Shown here in pieces: positions 8,696 through 16,254 of a DNA stretch of 64,000 nucleotides. How positions within the stretch are numbered: the stretch's first letter is position 1; the number at the start of each line of letters is the position of its first letter. The DNA is from Allobosea sp. CS1GBMeth4 (GTDB lineage Bacteria > Pseudomonadota > Alphaproteobacteria > Rhizobiales > Beijerinckiaceae), in assembly GCF_900185715.1 (NCBI RefSeq), contig NZ_FYAS01000045.1:27314-91313 (forward strand). The letters run 5' to 3'. The notes beneath the pieces are model-generated. The model made no database searches, was not told where the DNA came from, and saw only the letters and a list, made by a program, of their open reading frames with translations. Made by a program: the position numbers and the translations under genes.

Positions 8696-9733
8696 ATGCG
8701 ACAGCTGAAGACCAAGCGACTGAAACACCTGCTCCTCGCCGGCCTCGCCACGCTCGGGCTCGGCGGCGCGGCCAGCGCCCAGACCGGCACGCTCGAGCGC
8801 GTCAAGGCGCGCGGCGAGCTGATCTGCGGCAACCATATCGCCCTGCCCGGCTTCGGCATCCAGGGCCCGGACGGACGCTGGGACGGGCTCGACATCGACC
8901 TCTGCCGCGCCGTCGCGGCGGCGATCTTCAACGACCCGAACAAGATCAAGTTCGTGCCGACGACGCCGCAGATGCGCTTCGTCGTGGTGCAATCGGGCGA
9001 GGTCGACATGCTGGCCCGCAACGCGACCTATACGATGTCGCGCGACACCTCGGCCGGCATGTCCTGGCCGATCATCAACTATTTCGACGGCCAGGGCTTC
9101 ATGGTGCGCAAATCGGCCGGCGTCAGCGAGGCGAAAGGGCTGGACGGCGCCTCGATCTGCGTGACCCAGGGCACGACGACGGAGCTCAACCTCGCCGACT
9201 TCTTCCGGGCCAACAAGCTGAAATACGAGATCATCGGCTTCGCCACCAACGAGGAGGGCGTGAAGGCGCTGGAAGCGGGGCGCTGCGACGCCTTCACCAC
9301 CGACTCCTCGGGCCTCGCCGCCGAGCGGCTGAAATTCTCCAAGCCCGACGATTTCGTGATCCTGCCGACGCTGATCTCGCGCGAGCCGCTCGGCCCGGCG
9401 GTGAAGCGCGGCGACGAAAGCTGGGTGGCGCTGGTGAAATGGGTGCACTACGCCATGCTCAACGCCGAGGAGTTCGGCGTGACCAAGGCCAATGTCGACG
9501 AGATGCTGAAATCGACCAATCCCGAGATCAAGCGCCTGCTCGGCGTCGAGGGCAAGTTCGGCGAGGGCCTCGGCCTGACCAATGACTGGGCCTATCGCGT
9601 GATCAAGCATGTCGGCAATTACGGCGAGAGCTTCGAGCGCAATGTCGGCATGGGCTCGAAGCTGCAGCTGAAGCGCGGCCTGAACGACCTCGCCTCGCGC
9701 GGCGGCCTGCAATACCCGCATCCGATCCGCTGA
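8696..9733 (+). CDS. Periplasmic amino acid-binding protein (AapJ-like ABC transporter component)
   Basis: 345-residue solute-binding protein with a signal peptide (LKHLLLAGLATLGLGGAASAQ; cleavage expected after ASA). The mature protein begins TGTLERVKARGELICGNHIALPGF and includes WDGLDIDLCRAVAAAIF and VTQGTTTELNLADFF, typical of the AapJ/general L-amino acid family, and has the usual length. Shine-Dalgarno AGGGGA precedes the start. No permease or ATPase gene is nearby, so the binding protein is an orphan that must use a transporter encoded elsewhere. It lies 57 nt after the aminotransferase and is likely in the same transcript. Confidence 0.9.
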   Translation: MRQLKTKRLKHLLLAGLATLGLGGAASAQTGTLERVKARGELICGNHIALPGFGIQGPDGRWDGLDIDLCRAVAAAIFNDPNKIKFVPTTPQMRFVVVQSGEVDMLARNATYTMSRDTSAGMSWPIINYFDGQGFMVRKSAGVSEAKGLDGASICVTQGTTTELNLADFFRANKLKYEIIGFATNEEGVKALEAGRCDAFTTDSSGLAAERLKFSKPDDFVILPTLISREPLGPAVKRGDESWVALVKWVHYAMLNAEEFGVTKANVDEMLKSTNPEIKRLLGVEGKFGEGLGLTNDWAYRVIKHVGNYGESFERNVGMGSKLQLKRGLNDLASRGGLQYPHPIR

Positions 9734-9784
9734 CCATGTGCCATTCGGCAGGCATGCTGAAATCGCTTGAAGTGGCACGAATTC

Positions 9785-9823
9785 AGATCGTTCGGCCGGG
9801 TGCGGCCGAACGGAAAGCGCACT
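9785..9823. repeat. Hairpin and short repeat fragment before the racemase-like gene
   Basis: GTTCGGCC and GGCCGAAC form a perfect 8-bp stem with a 6-nt loop. The 3' part (CGAACGGAAAGCGC) recurs at the end of the repeat at 15082-15190. It may act as a processing or attenuation hairpin between the binding protein and the next gene. Confidence 0.5.
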
Positions 9824-9824
9824 G

Positions 9825-10457
9825 ATGCGGATCGCGCTGATTCACGCGCTGCGCCATTCGCCGCCTCCGATCGAGGCGGCGTTCGCGCGACTGTGGCCGC
9901 AGGCCACGCTGATGAATCTGCTCGACGACAGCCTCTCGGCGGACCTCTCCCGCGACGGGCGGATCACCGAGGCGATGACCGGGCGCTTCCTGAGCCTGGC
10001 GGGCTATGCCCGGTCGACAGGCGCCGACGGCATCCTCTGCACCTGCTCGGCCTTCGGACCCTGCATCGAGGCTGTGCGGGATGCGCTCGCACCACTGCCG
10101 GTGCTGAAGCCGAACGAGGCGATGATCGAGGAGGCGGAGGCGGCCGGCGGCCGGATCGGCCTGCTCGCCAGCTTCGCGCCGACACTGCGCTCGATGCCGC
10201 CGGAGTTCCCGGGATCGCTGACGCTCATCCCGAAGCTGGCGGAAGGCGCGCTCGCAGCGCTCGACCGCGGCGACGGCGCCGAGCACGACCGGCTGGCGGC
10301 GCTGGCGGCGGCCGAGCTGGCCGATTGCGATGCGATCGCGCTGGCGCAGTTCAGCCTGGCGCGGGCGGCGGCGGCGGTCGCGGCTGTGACCGGCAAGCCG
10401 GTACTGACCACGCCGGACAGCGCGGTGCGCAAGCTCAAGCGGCTACTGGGCCGATAG
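9825..10457 (+). CDS. Aspartate/glutamate racemase superfamily protein
   Basis: 210-residue protein of the Asp/Glu/hydantoin racemase fold. The first catalytic-type cysteine region is present as GILCTCSAFGP (about residues 66-76). The second, normally a GCT motif, appears replaced: the corresponding strand reads AIALAQFSLARA with no cysteine, although a cysteine lies a few residues earlier in LADCDA. Racemisation by the usual two-cysteine mechanism is therefore doubtful; a lyase, decarboxylase or isomerase role is possible. Last gene of the RpiR-aminotransferase-binding protein group, and likely acts on the same compound. Confidence 0.75.
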   Translation: MRIALIHALRHSPPPIEAAFARLWPQATLMNLLDDSLSADLSRDGRITEAMTGRFLSLAGYARSTGADGILCTCSAFGPCIEAVRDALAPLPVLKPNEAMIEEAEAAGGRIGLLASFAPTLRSMPPEFPGSLTLIPKLAEGALAALDRGDGAEHDRLAALAAAELADCDAIALAQFSLARAAAAVAAVTGKPVLTTPDSAVRKLKRLLGR

Positions 10458-10509
10458 GCCCTGCCCGACAGCGTCCCGCCAGATCGACGGAACCGGCCCG
10501 GCGGATGGT

Positions 10510-11100
10510 TCAACAGCCCTCCCGGAACCGTTCCCGGCCAGCGGGCCGCCCCGCGCAGCGCCGGCGGCGAGCCAGTTCCCGATAAAGTGCCTCGGGAGCG
10601 ACGTTGATCTGTGCCGCCAGCCCACCCCACATTCCCTTCGCGGGGAGCCGCTCGCCACTGGCCAGCAGCCAGGCATCGAGCTTTTGCGCGACCGTCTTGA
10701 GCGCCAGGATCTCGGCGTATGCCCGCATGCGCTGAACGTCACGAGCGAGATGCGCGGCCAGCTCGCGCATGAAATCCGGCATTCTCTCTTCTGCCGCCTT
10801 CAGCTTGCGCGTGCTCACTCCGATCACGCTGGACGGCTCGCAGGCCACGGCGTCGCAGTGATATTCCGTGCCGAAATAGGACGCCTCGGCCAGAAGACTT
10901 CCTGCCGCAGCGCGCTGCAGAACCAGCCGCCTCCCGGTTTCGCCGTACCGGACGAGGCTGACCATCCCCTCCGTGACGATGAACATCCTGAAGACGGAAT
11001 CGCCGGCACGAAACAGGCTTTCGCCGGCTGCGAGGCGATGCTCGCTGTCCCCCATCTCCAGCAGCAATGCGATCAATCGGCTCGACATGATAGCTATCAT
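10510..11100 (-). CDS. Crp/Fnr family transcriptional regulator
   Basis: About 196 residues. The cyclic-nucleotide-binding-like domain occupies the first ~110 residues (GESLFRAGDSVFRMFIVTEGMVSLVRY ... LLAEASYF), the dimerisation helix follows (MRELAAHLARDVQRMRAYAEILALKT), and a short winged HTH is at the end (GGLAAQINVAPEALYRELARR). No FNR-type cysteine cluster is present. The start is ambiguous: ATGs at 11100 and 11088 lie inside a perfect 22-bp palindrome, and a TTG at 11151 is also in frame. Divergent from the Spy-like gene at 11157. The palindrome suggests autoregulation plus control of that gene. Confidence 0.85.
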   Translation of the reverse strand: MIAIMSSRLIALLLEMGDSEHRLAAGESLFRAGDSVFRMFIVTEGMVSLVRYGETGRRLVLQRAAAGSLLAEASYFGTEYHCDAVACEPSSVIGVSTRKLKAAEERMPDFMRELAAHLARDVQRMRAYAEILALKTVAQKLDAWLLASGERLPAKGMWGGLAAQINVAPEALYRELARRRRCAGRPAGRERFREGC

Positions 11101-11104
11101 GTCG
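11083..11104. promoter_or_regulatory. Perfect 22-bp palindrome between the Crp-like and Spy-like genes
   Basis: Core ACATGATAGCTATCATGT (11085-11102), extended one CG pair plus one more base pair each side to 22 bp with no mismatch. It overlaps the candidate start codons of the Crp-like gene and lies 53 bp upstream of the Spy-like start, so a bound dimer could block translation start/transcription of one and control the other. Confidence 0.75.
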
Positions 11105-11156
11105 GCAAGCCGGGCGGAGTGGCAAGTCTCCCGGAGGTTCGGAGGAGTCAACCGTC

Positions 11157-11690
11157 ATGCGCCGCCACCTCGCCGCCGTCGTCGCCACTCTCGCAGCGGG
11201 TTCGGCACTCGCACAGCATGCAGGCCATGGGCCGGGCAGGGCCTCCTCGTCCTATGCCGGCCTGGCGGAGCGCTCGGTGAAAGCCCTGTCTGTCGAGCAG
11301 ATCGAGGACCTCCGGGCCGGGCGGGGACTGTCGCTCGCCTTGCCGGCCGAGCTGAACGGCTATCCGGGGCCGAGCCATGTGCTGGAACTGGCCGACCGGA
11401 TCGGCCTGACCCAGGAGCAAAGGCAGCGAACGGAAGAGCTGTTCGCCACCATGAAAACGCGGGCGGCCAGCCTGGGAGAAGAGCTGATTGCCGCCGAGAC
11501 CGAGCTCGACCGCCTGTTCCGGGACGGGCGAGCGACATCGCTTTCGATCGCAGCAGCCACCGAGAAGGCTGCCGGCATCCAGGGCCGGCTTCGCGCAAGC
11601 CATCTGGATTTCCATCTGTCGATGAAGACCCTGCTTACCGACGACCAGGCTCAGGCCTATGCCCGAGCACGAGGTTATCGCCGGCCATGA
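11157..11690 (+). CDS. Spy/CpxP-like periplasmic protein
   Basis: 177-residue exported protein: signal peptide MRRHLAAVVATLAAGSALAQ, then a His/Gly-rich start (HAGHGPG) and a helical body with the LTxxQ-like motif LTQEQRQRTEELFATMKTRAASLGEEL, as in Spy/CpxP or periplasmic heavy-metal sensor proteins. Known relatives are chaperones or metal/envelope-stress sensors. Shine-Dalgarno GGAGGAG lies 9 nt before the ATG. Divergent from a Crp-like regulator, which probably controls it. Confidence 0.8.
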   Translation: MRRHLAAVVATLAAGSALAQHAGHGPGRASSSYAGLAERSVKALSVEQIEDLRAGRGLSLALPAELNGYPGPSHVLELADRIGLTQEQRQRTEELFATMKTRAASLGEELIAAETELDRLFRDGRATSLSIAAATEKAAGIQGRLRASHLDFHLSMKTLLTDDQAQAYARARGYRRP

Positions 11691-11761
11691 TTGCCGCGGA
11701 CGAAACCGCCCGCCGAAATCCGGTTCGCTTTAATTCCAGGGCCGGCTGCCATTGAAACGAC

Positions 11762-11788
11762 GAAGCCCGGCCGGTTCGGCCGGGCTTC
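11762..11788. terminator. Hairpin between the Spy-like gene and infC
   Basis: Perfect 11-bp stem GAAGCCCGGCC/GGCCGGGCTTC with a 5-nt loop, in the gap between two convergent genes. T-runs are poor on both sides (TCGTTTC on the minus strand), but position and stem strength favour termination of infC and possibly of the + strand gene. Confidence 0.7.
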
Positions 11789-11833
11789 GGTAAGAGCAGC
11801 CCCGGGTACGCCGCCTCGAAGGAGGCGCGCCGC

Positions 11834-12376
11834 CTATTTCGGCGCGAGCACCATGACCATCTGGCGGCCTTCGAGCTGCCAGTCGCTCTCGACCTTCGCG
11901 ACCTCGACCGTATCGGCCTTGACGCGCTCCAGCACCTTCACGCCCAGGTCCTGGTGCGCCATTTCGCGGCCGCGGAAGCGCAAGGTGACCTTCACCTTGT
12001 CGCCTTCCTCGAAGAAGCCGTGCATCGCCTTCATCTTCACCTCGTAATCGTGCTTGTCGATACCGGGGCGAAGCTTGATCTCCTTGATCTCGATGGTGCG
12101 CTGCTTCTTGCGCGCCTCGGCGGCCTTCTTCTGCTCGAGGAAGCGGAAGCGGCCATAGTCGAGGATCTTGCAGACGGGCGGCTGCGAATTGGGGGCGATC
12201 TCGACCAGGTCGAGGCCGGCTTCCTCGGCAATCTTGAGCGCCTCGAAGAACGACACCACGCCACGGTTGGCGCCGGTCTCGTCGATGAGCTGGACGTCGC
12301 GGACGCCGCGAATGTCGCGGTTGGCGCGGGGACCGTCCTTGACGGGGGCTGGAGCGGCACGGAAGGGACGACGAAT
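11834..12376 (-). CDS. infC: Translation initiation factor IF-3, ATT start codon
   Basis: Binds the 30S subunit and checks initiator tRNA and start codon. 180 residues with both IF-3 domains: N domain (NRDIRGVRDVQLIDETG) and C domain (KEIKLRPGIDKHDYEVKMK ... GREMAHQDLG). No ATG or GTG occurs where homologues begin; instead ATT at 12376-12374 (ATT CGT CGT CCC) is preceded by AGGAG with 9 nt spacing. IF-3 genes in other bacteria start with AUU, which IF-3 itself discriminates against, giving autoregulation; the same is inferred here. Longer readings from a TTG at 12433 lack support. Located away from rpmI-rplT. Upstream neighbour on the same strand is a glycosyltransferase, 88 nt away. Confidence 0.95.
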   Translation of the reverse strand: MRRPFRAAPAPVKDGPRANRDIRGVRDVQLIDETGANRGVVSFFEALKIAEEAGLDLVEIAPNSQPPVCKILDYGRFRFLEQKKAAEARKKQRTIEIKEIKLRPGIDKHDYEVKMKAMHGFFEEGDKVKVTLRFRGREMAHQDLGVKVLERVKADTVEVAKVESDWQLEGRQMVMVLAPK

Positions 12377-12390
12377 GGCTGTATTCTCCT
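12374..12390 (-). promoter_or_regulatory. infC ribosome binding site and AUU initiation codon
   Basis: On the minus strand AGGAG (12390-12386), spacer AATACAGCC, then ATT (12376-12374). The strong Shine-Dalgarno at ideal spacing fixes the unusual start of infC. Confidence 0.85.
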
Positions 12391-12464
12391 GTGTATGGCG
12401 CGCCTCGCGCCGTTGGTGAGACACATTGCACAACGCGAAGCGTTGTCAATGGATCAGACGGTGT

Positions 12465-13688
12465 TCAGCGCCCGAGCAGGGCGCAATAGACGTCGAGCGT
12501 GTCGTTGACCATCGAGGCCAGCGAGAAATGGCGCTCGACATGCAGCCTGGCGCGCCGCGCCAGCGCATCGCGGGCGGACGGCCGGAGCGCCAGCGCCTCG
12601 CGCAGGGCATCGGCGAGCGCCGCCGCGTCGGCGGGCGGCACGCGCCAGCCGGTGCGCTCCTGCGGCGCCACCTGCGGCGGCGCGAGGACGGTTTCGGGCA
12701 CCGCGCCGAGATCGGACACGACGACCGGCGTGCCCATGGCCTGCGCCTCGACGGCGACGCGGCCGAAAGCCTCGGGCTCGGTCGAGGGCACGGCGACCAC
12801 GGCCGCCGCCAGGAAGGCGGCCGGCATGTCGCTGCAATGGCCGACGCGGCGGACGCGGCCTTCGAGCCCGGCCCTGGCGATGGCCTCGTCGAGCTCCCGG
12901 ACATAGCCGTCGCGGCCCTGCGCATCGCCCGCCAGGACGAAGGCCGTCTCGTCGTCCCCGGCATCGCGAAGCTGGCGCGCCGCCTCGATCAGCACCTTCT
13001 GGCCCTTCCAGCCGGTGAGCCGGCCCGGCAGCAGCACGATGCGCTGATGCGGCTCGACGCCCCAGGCGCCGCGCAGGGCGCTGACCCGGTCCGGGCTCAC
13101 CGCGGCCGGTGCAAAGGCGGAGAAATCGGTGCCGCGGTGGACGACGCGGATACGGTCGCGGGCGAAGCCGTGCCGGGCGCGGATCAGGTCGGCGGTGTAG
13201 TCGGAATTGGCGATGACGACGTCGCCGCGCGCCATCACGGAATTGTACTGGTTCTTCACCGCCGAGCGGGCATTATAGGAGCCGTGATAGGTGGTGACGA
13301 AGGGCAGCTTCAAGGCCCGCGTCGCTGCCAGCGCGACCCAGGCCGGTGCCCGGGAGCGGGCATGGACGAGGTCGACCCGCTCGCGCTTGCAGAGCAGCGC
13401 GAAGCTGCGCACGTTCAGCAGCATCGAGACCGGGTTCTTGGCCGCCGCCGGGAAGGGCAGCCAGATGCCGCCCTTGGCCTGCAACTCGGCGACGAGCCGC
13501 CCGCCCTCGGTCGCCACCAGCGCCCGCGCGCCGACCTCGGTCAGCCCCGCGGCGATGTCGACCGCGGTCCGCTCGGCGCCGCCGGCCTCCAGTTCCGGGA
13601 TGATCTGCAGCACGGTGCGCCCGGCAAGCGGATGCGTCTCGGTCGAAGGCAGGGACAGATGCGCGCCGGAACGCAGGGAGATGCTCAC
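12465..13688 (-). CDS. Family 4 glycosyltransferase
   Basis: 407-residue GT-B fold enzyme. N-terminal acceptor domain begins VLQIIPELEAGGAERTAVDIA; the C-terminal nucleotide-sugar domain carries VLLPGRLTGWKGQKVLIEA and the EX7E-type region ending EPEAFGRVAVEAQAMGTPVVVSDLGAVPE. Probably transfers a sugar in lipopolysaccharide or exopolysaccharide synthesis at the cytoplasmic face of the membrane; acceptor unknown. The start is a GTG (VSISLRSG) with a weak ribosome binding site. It lies upstream of infC on the same strand, an unusual partner, and is divergent from a hydrolase. Confidence 0.9.
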   Translation of the reverse strand: MSISLRSGAHLSLPSTETHPLAGRTVLQIIPELEAGGAERTAVDIAAGLTEVGARALVATEGGRLVAELQAKGGIWLPFPAAAKNPVSMLLNVRSFALLCKRERVDLVHARSRAPAWVALAATRALKLPFVTTYHGSYNARSAVKNQYNSVMARGDVVIANSDYTADLIRARHGFARDRIRVVHRGTDFSAFAPAAVSPDRVSALRGAWGVEPHQRIVLLPGRLTGWKGQKVLIEAARQLRDAGDDETAFVLAGDAQGRDGYVRELDEAIARAGLEGRVRRVGHCSDMPAAFLAAAVVAVPSTEPEAFGRVAVEAQAMGTPVVVSDLGAVPETVLAPPQVAPQERTGWRVPPADAAALADALREALALRPSARDALARRARLHVERHFSLASMVNDTLDVYCALLGR

Positions 13689-13810
13689 CGCTCGAAAGGG
13701 CCTTCTGCTTGACGACTCGCCAGTGTTATCGGGTCGTGATGATCACAAAATCGGGCGGGATTGCAGCACCTATCGGTGCCCGCGCCCGGTTCATCACAGG
13801 AGAGATTAAG

Positions 13811-14596
13811 GTGACGAGGCCCGAGCCGCAATTTCTGACCGTCGGCACCGGCGCGGAGCGCCGCGAGATCGCCGTGCTGGCACAGGCCGGCAAGGGCCCC
13901 CCGGTGGTCTGGCTCGGCGGCCTGCGCTCGGACATGCGCGCGACCAAGGCCGAGGCCCTCGCCGCCTGGGCGGAACGCACGGGGCGGGCCTTCATCCGCT
14001 TCGACTATGCCGGGCACGGCGAATCGAGCGGCGATTTCGCGCGCTGGACAATGTCGCATTGGCTCGAGGATGCGCAGGCCGTCCTTTCCAGCCATGCGCA
14101 CGCTCCCGCCGTCCTGGTCGGCTCGTCGATGGGCGGCTGGGTCGCGCTGCTGACGACGCTGCGCCTGCGCGCGAGTGCGCCGCAGCGGCGTCCGGCCGGC
14201 CTCGTCCTGATCGCACCCGCGGTCGACTTCACCGAAGAGCTGATGTGGGCCCGGATGCCGGACGCGATCCGCGAAACCATCATGCGGGACGGTGTCTGGG
14301 AGAGGCCGTCGGAATACTCGCCCGAGCCGATGCCGATCACGCGGGCGCTGATCGAGGACGGCCGGCGCCACCTCCTGTTCGGGCACTCGCTCGACACGGG
14401 CTGCCCCGTCCACATCCTGCAGGGGATGAAGGATCCCGACGTGCCTTACGGGCAGGCGCTCAAGCTCGTCGAGCATCTCCCGCACGATCCGGTCGTGCTG
14501 ACGCTGATCAAGGACGGCGACCACCGCCTGTCGACGCCCGAAGACATCGAGCGCCTGATCGCGGCCGTCGCGGGCATCGCACCCGCGACGGACTGA
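13811..14596 (+). CDS. Alpha/beta hydrolase
   Basis: 261-residue serine hydrolase. Catalytic triad candidates: nucleophile Ser in LVGSSMGGWVA, Asp in MKDPDVPY and His in KDGDHRLS; the oxyanion region is VVWLGGLRSDM. The closest family that I recognise is the ABHD10/palmitoyl-thioesterase-like group, but substrate is not shown by the sequence. Start taken as GTG at 13811 because AGGAG lies 8 nt upstream; ATGs further upstream (13739) have no such site. Divergent from the glycosyltransferase. Confidence 0.85.
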   Translation: MTRPEPQFLTVGTGAERREIAVLAQAGKGPPVVWLGGLRSDMRATKAEALAAWAERTGRAFIRFDYAGHGESSGDFARWTMSHWLEDAQAVLSSHAHAPAVLVGSSMGGWVALLTTLRLRASAPQRRPAGLVLIAPAVDFTEELMWARMPDAIRETIMRDGVWERPSEYSPEPMPITRALIEDGRRHLLFGHSLDTGCPVHILQGMKDPDVPYGQALKLVEHLPHDPVVLTLIKDGDHRLSTPEDIERLIAAVAGIAPATD

Positions 14597-14605
14597 AACC
14601 GGATC

Positions 14606-14656
14606 AGAGCATGCTGCGAAAAAGTGGCAACGGTTCTTCGCACCGAGCACGCTCTA
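14606..14656 (+). repeat. Dispersed repeat family B, partial copy
   Basis: Begins GAGCATGCTGCGAAAAAGTGG and ends near GCACGCTC, resembling the copies at 15082-15190 and 35535-35605 (GAGCATG-TCCGCAAAAGTGG-AACC-TTGCGATCAGG-CATGCTC). Confidence 0.6.
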
Positions 14657-14680
14657 AACTATGAGAATCGATCACGTTGT

Positions 14681-14710
14681 CTGCCTTTGGACGAAATCGT
14701 CCAAAGGCAG
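14681..14710. terminator. Perfect 12-bp hairpin after the DUF1150 gene
   Basis: CTGCCTTTGGAC/GTCCAAAGGCAG with a 6-nt loop, starting 7 nt beyond the DUF1150 stop on the minus strand. No T-run, so either a rho-independent-like barrier or an RNA 3'-end protecting hairpin for two convergent transcripts. Confidence 0.6.
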
Positions 14711-14716
14711 CGCGAC

Positions 14717-14971
14717 CTAGTGCAGGCTGACCATCTTCAGGTCGTGCTCCCAGGCATTTGCCGTCGCGGCCTCGCGCGAATCGGTCACCAGGATCGGCGC
14801 GCCGTCAGCCGCGAGCAACGCGAAGAGCTGCAGGCCGGGCTCGATCTCCGGCGCCTGCGGGAAGATGCGCGCCAGCTCGTCCGAGGTGATCGGCTTGAGA
14901 TAGGCGACCTGGCCGTTGCCGAGGGCGGCGAATTCGGCCGTGGTCAGAGGGGTAGTTCTGGTCTCGGTCAT
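14717..14971 (-). CDS. DUF1150 family protein
   Basis: 84-residue small cytoplasmic protein matching DUF1150 in length and pattern (GNGQVAYLKPITSDELARIFP ... LFALLAADGAPILVTDSREAA). Function is not known. In rhizobia members lie beside a small heat-shock protein gene, as here (Hsp20 at 15188-15616, same strand, about 215 nt upstream), which suggests a role linked to heat stress. A family B repeat lies between the two. Shine-Dalgarno GAAGGAGGGCG precedes the start. Confidence 0.88.
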   Translation of the reverse strand: MTETRTTPLTTAEFAALGNGQVAYLKPITSDELARIFPQAPEIEPGLQLFALLAADGAPILVTDSREAATANAWEHDLKMVSLH

Positions 14972-15081
14972 CGCGCCCTCCTTCAGAGCAGTGCGAGGCG
15001 GTTTGATTGTGACTCCTGATCATGAACGGAAGGCAAACCGCATGCCCCACGTACCGACCTTCTGCAGCCCTCAGGGGCCTG

Positions 15082-15190
15082 AGCATGTTCCGCAAAGTGG
15101 TTCCCGCTTGTGCGATCAGGACATGCTCAACTTTGGTTCCGCGCGAATTCCTTTCGATCGATCGAGTCCGATCGAACGGAAAGCGCGCTA
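15082..15190 (+). repeat. Dispersed repeat family B, full copy
   Basis: Contains GAGCATG-TTCCGCAAAGTGG, then TGCGATCAGGACATGCTC (the CATGCTC/GAGCATG ends are inverted) followed by an extension ending CGAACGGAAAGCGC. Matching copies lie at 14606-14656 and, reversed, 35535-35605; its tail recurs at 9785-9823. It touches the end of the Hsp20 gene. Confidence 0.7.
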
Positions 15191-15616
15191 GTCGCGGCTC
15201 ATGATATCGATACGCCGGACGAGCCGTTCCGGTTCCGGACGGGCCAGATCGATGGCGAGCAGCCCGTTCGAGAGGTCGGCGCCCAGGACCTGCATGCCGT
15301 CGGCGAGCAGGAAGGAGCGCTGGAACTGCCGCGCGGCGATGCCGCGATGCAGGAAATGCCGCGTCTTGTCGTCGACCTGCCGGCCGCGGATGGTCAGCTG
15401 GTTTTCCTCCAGCGTGATCTCGAGCTGGTCGCGCGAGAATCCGGCCACCGCGAGCGTGATCCTGAGCTTGTCGGGCTCGTTGTCCGTGCGCGGCATGCGC
15501 TCGATATTGTAGGGCGGATAGCCATCGCCGGCGCCCTTGGCGACACGGTCGAGAGCCCGCTCGATATCATCGAAGCCGAGCAGGAAAGGATGCGACAGGC
15601 TAGGCGGACGCGTCAT
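15188..15616 (-). CDS. Small heat-shock protein, Hsp20/IbpA family
   Basis: 142-residue ATP-independent holdase chaperone. The alpha-crystallin domain runs from about PPYNIERMPRTDNEPDKLRI to DLSNGLLAIDLARPEPE, with the IbpA-type start SLSHPFLLGFDDIERALDRVAKG. Length is normal for rhizobial IbpA-like proteins. ATG at 15616 follows AAAGGG; the longer open frame upstream is not supported. Genetically next to DUF1150, the usual partner. Heat-shock regulation is expected; I looked for an RNA thermometer hairpin masking the ribosome binding site and found only a weak one. Confidence 0.93.
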   Translation of the reverse strand: MTRPPSLSHPFLLGFDDIERALDRVAKGAGDGYPPYNIERMPRTDNEPDKLRITLAVAGFSRDQLEITLEENQLTIRGRQVDDKTRHFLHRGIAARQFQRSFLLADGMQVLGADLSNGLLAIDLARPEPERLVRRIDIMSRD

Positions 15617-15741
15617 CACGAAGCCCTTTGAAAGGCGCCTCTGGATCTCCCGGAGCCCGCTTGCGCAGCACCCCGCACGCGAAAGGCGAACCCAACCGCG
15701 TGAGCAAGATATGGCGAGCGGCGCGCCCGGCCGCAAGCCCT

Positions 15742-16146
15742 TCAGTCCAACGCGGCGATCGCCTCGATCTCGATCAGGAGGCGCGGATCGACCAGGGCGG
15801 TGACGCCGACCATGGTGCTCGCGGGGAACGGGCCGTCGCCGAGATACTTCATCCGCACCTTGCGGACCGCGACCGCCTTCTCCGTGCTGAGACCGACGAC
15901 ATAGGTCACCAGCTTGAACACTTTGGTGAAGTCCGTCCCGGCCGCAGCGAGGGCAGCGGCGAGGTTGGCGTAGACCTGCTCGGCCTGGGCGGCGATATCG
16001 CCCTCGCCGACCACCTTGCCCATCGGATCGAACGCCACCTGGCCGGAGATATGCACCTGCTTTGCCGCCTCGACGATGGCGACATGCGAATAGCCGGTCG
16101 GCGGCGAGAGCGAGGCGGGGCTGACGAGATCGATCTTGCTGGGCAT
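15742..16146 (-). CDS. RidA (YjgF/UK114) family enamine/imine deaminase
   Basis: 134-residue member of the RidA family, which hydrolyses reactive 2-aminoacrylate-type enamines released by PLP enzymes or acts on related imines. Conserved blocks: HISGQVAFDPMGKVVGEGDIAAQAEQVYANL, KLVTYVVG, and the C-terminal DPRLLIEIEAIAALD, with the arginine that binds carboxylate. Start at ATG 16146 (MPSKIDLVSP); the upstream extension overlaps the tRNA gene region. Transcribed with tRNA-His orientation; 126 nt from Hsp20. Confidence 0.92.
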   Translation of the reverse strand: MPSKIDLVSPASLSPPTGYSHVAIVEAAKQVHISGQVAFDPMGKVVGEGDIAAQAEQVYANLAAALAAAGTDFTKVFKLVTYVVGLSTEKAVAVRKVRMKYLGDGPFPASTMVGVTALVDPRLLIEIEAIAALD

Positions 16147-16254
16147 GAGAGGCTCCCGAAGCTGGCGGGCCGAAGCCGCGCGGTCGGGCGGCAGGCTAGG
16201 CCGACGCGGTGCGCGGGCGCAATCTCGGGGAAACGCGGAACCGACGGGGAAAGA

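Noticed and set aside
12377..12433. 19-codon N-terminal extension of IF-3 starting at TTG
   Set aside because: Weak start, not conserved in type, and a perfect ribosome binding site leads to the internal ATT.
15617..15700. RNA thermometer or sigma-32 promoter for Hsp20
   Set aside because: Around AAAGGG only a weak, short pairing (GCCT/AGGC type) is possible, and a CTTG-N18-CCTTTC promoter match is poor; not enough to claim.
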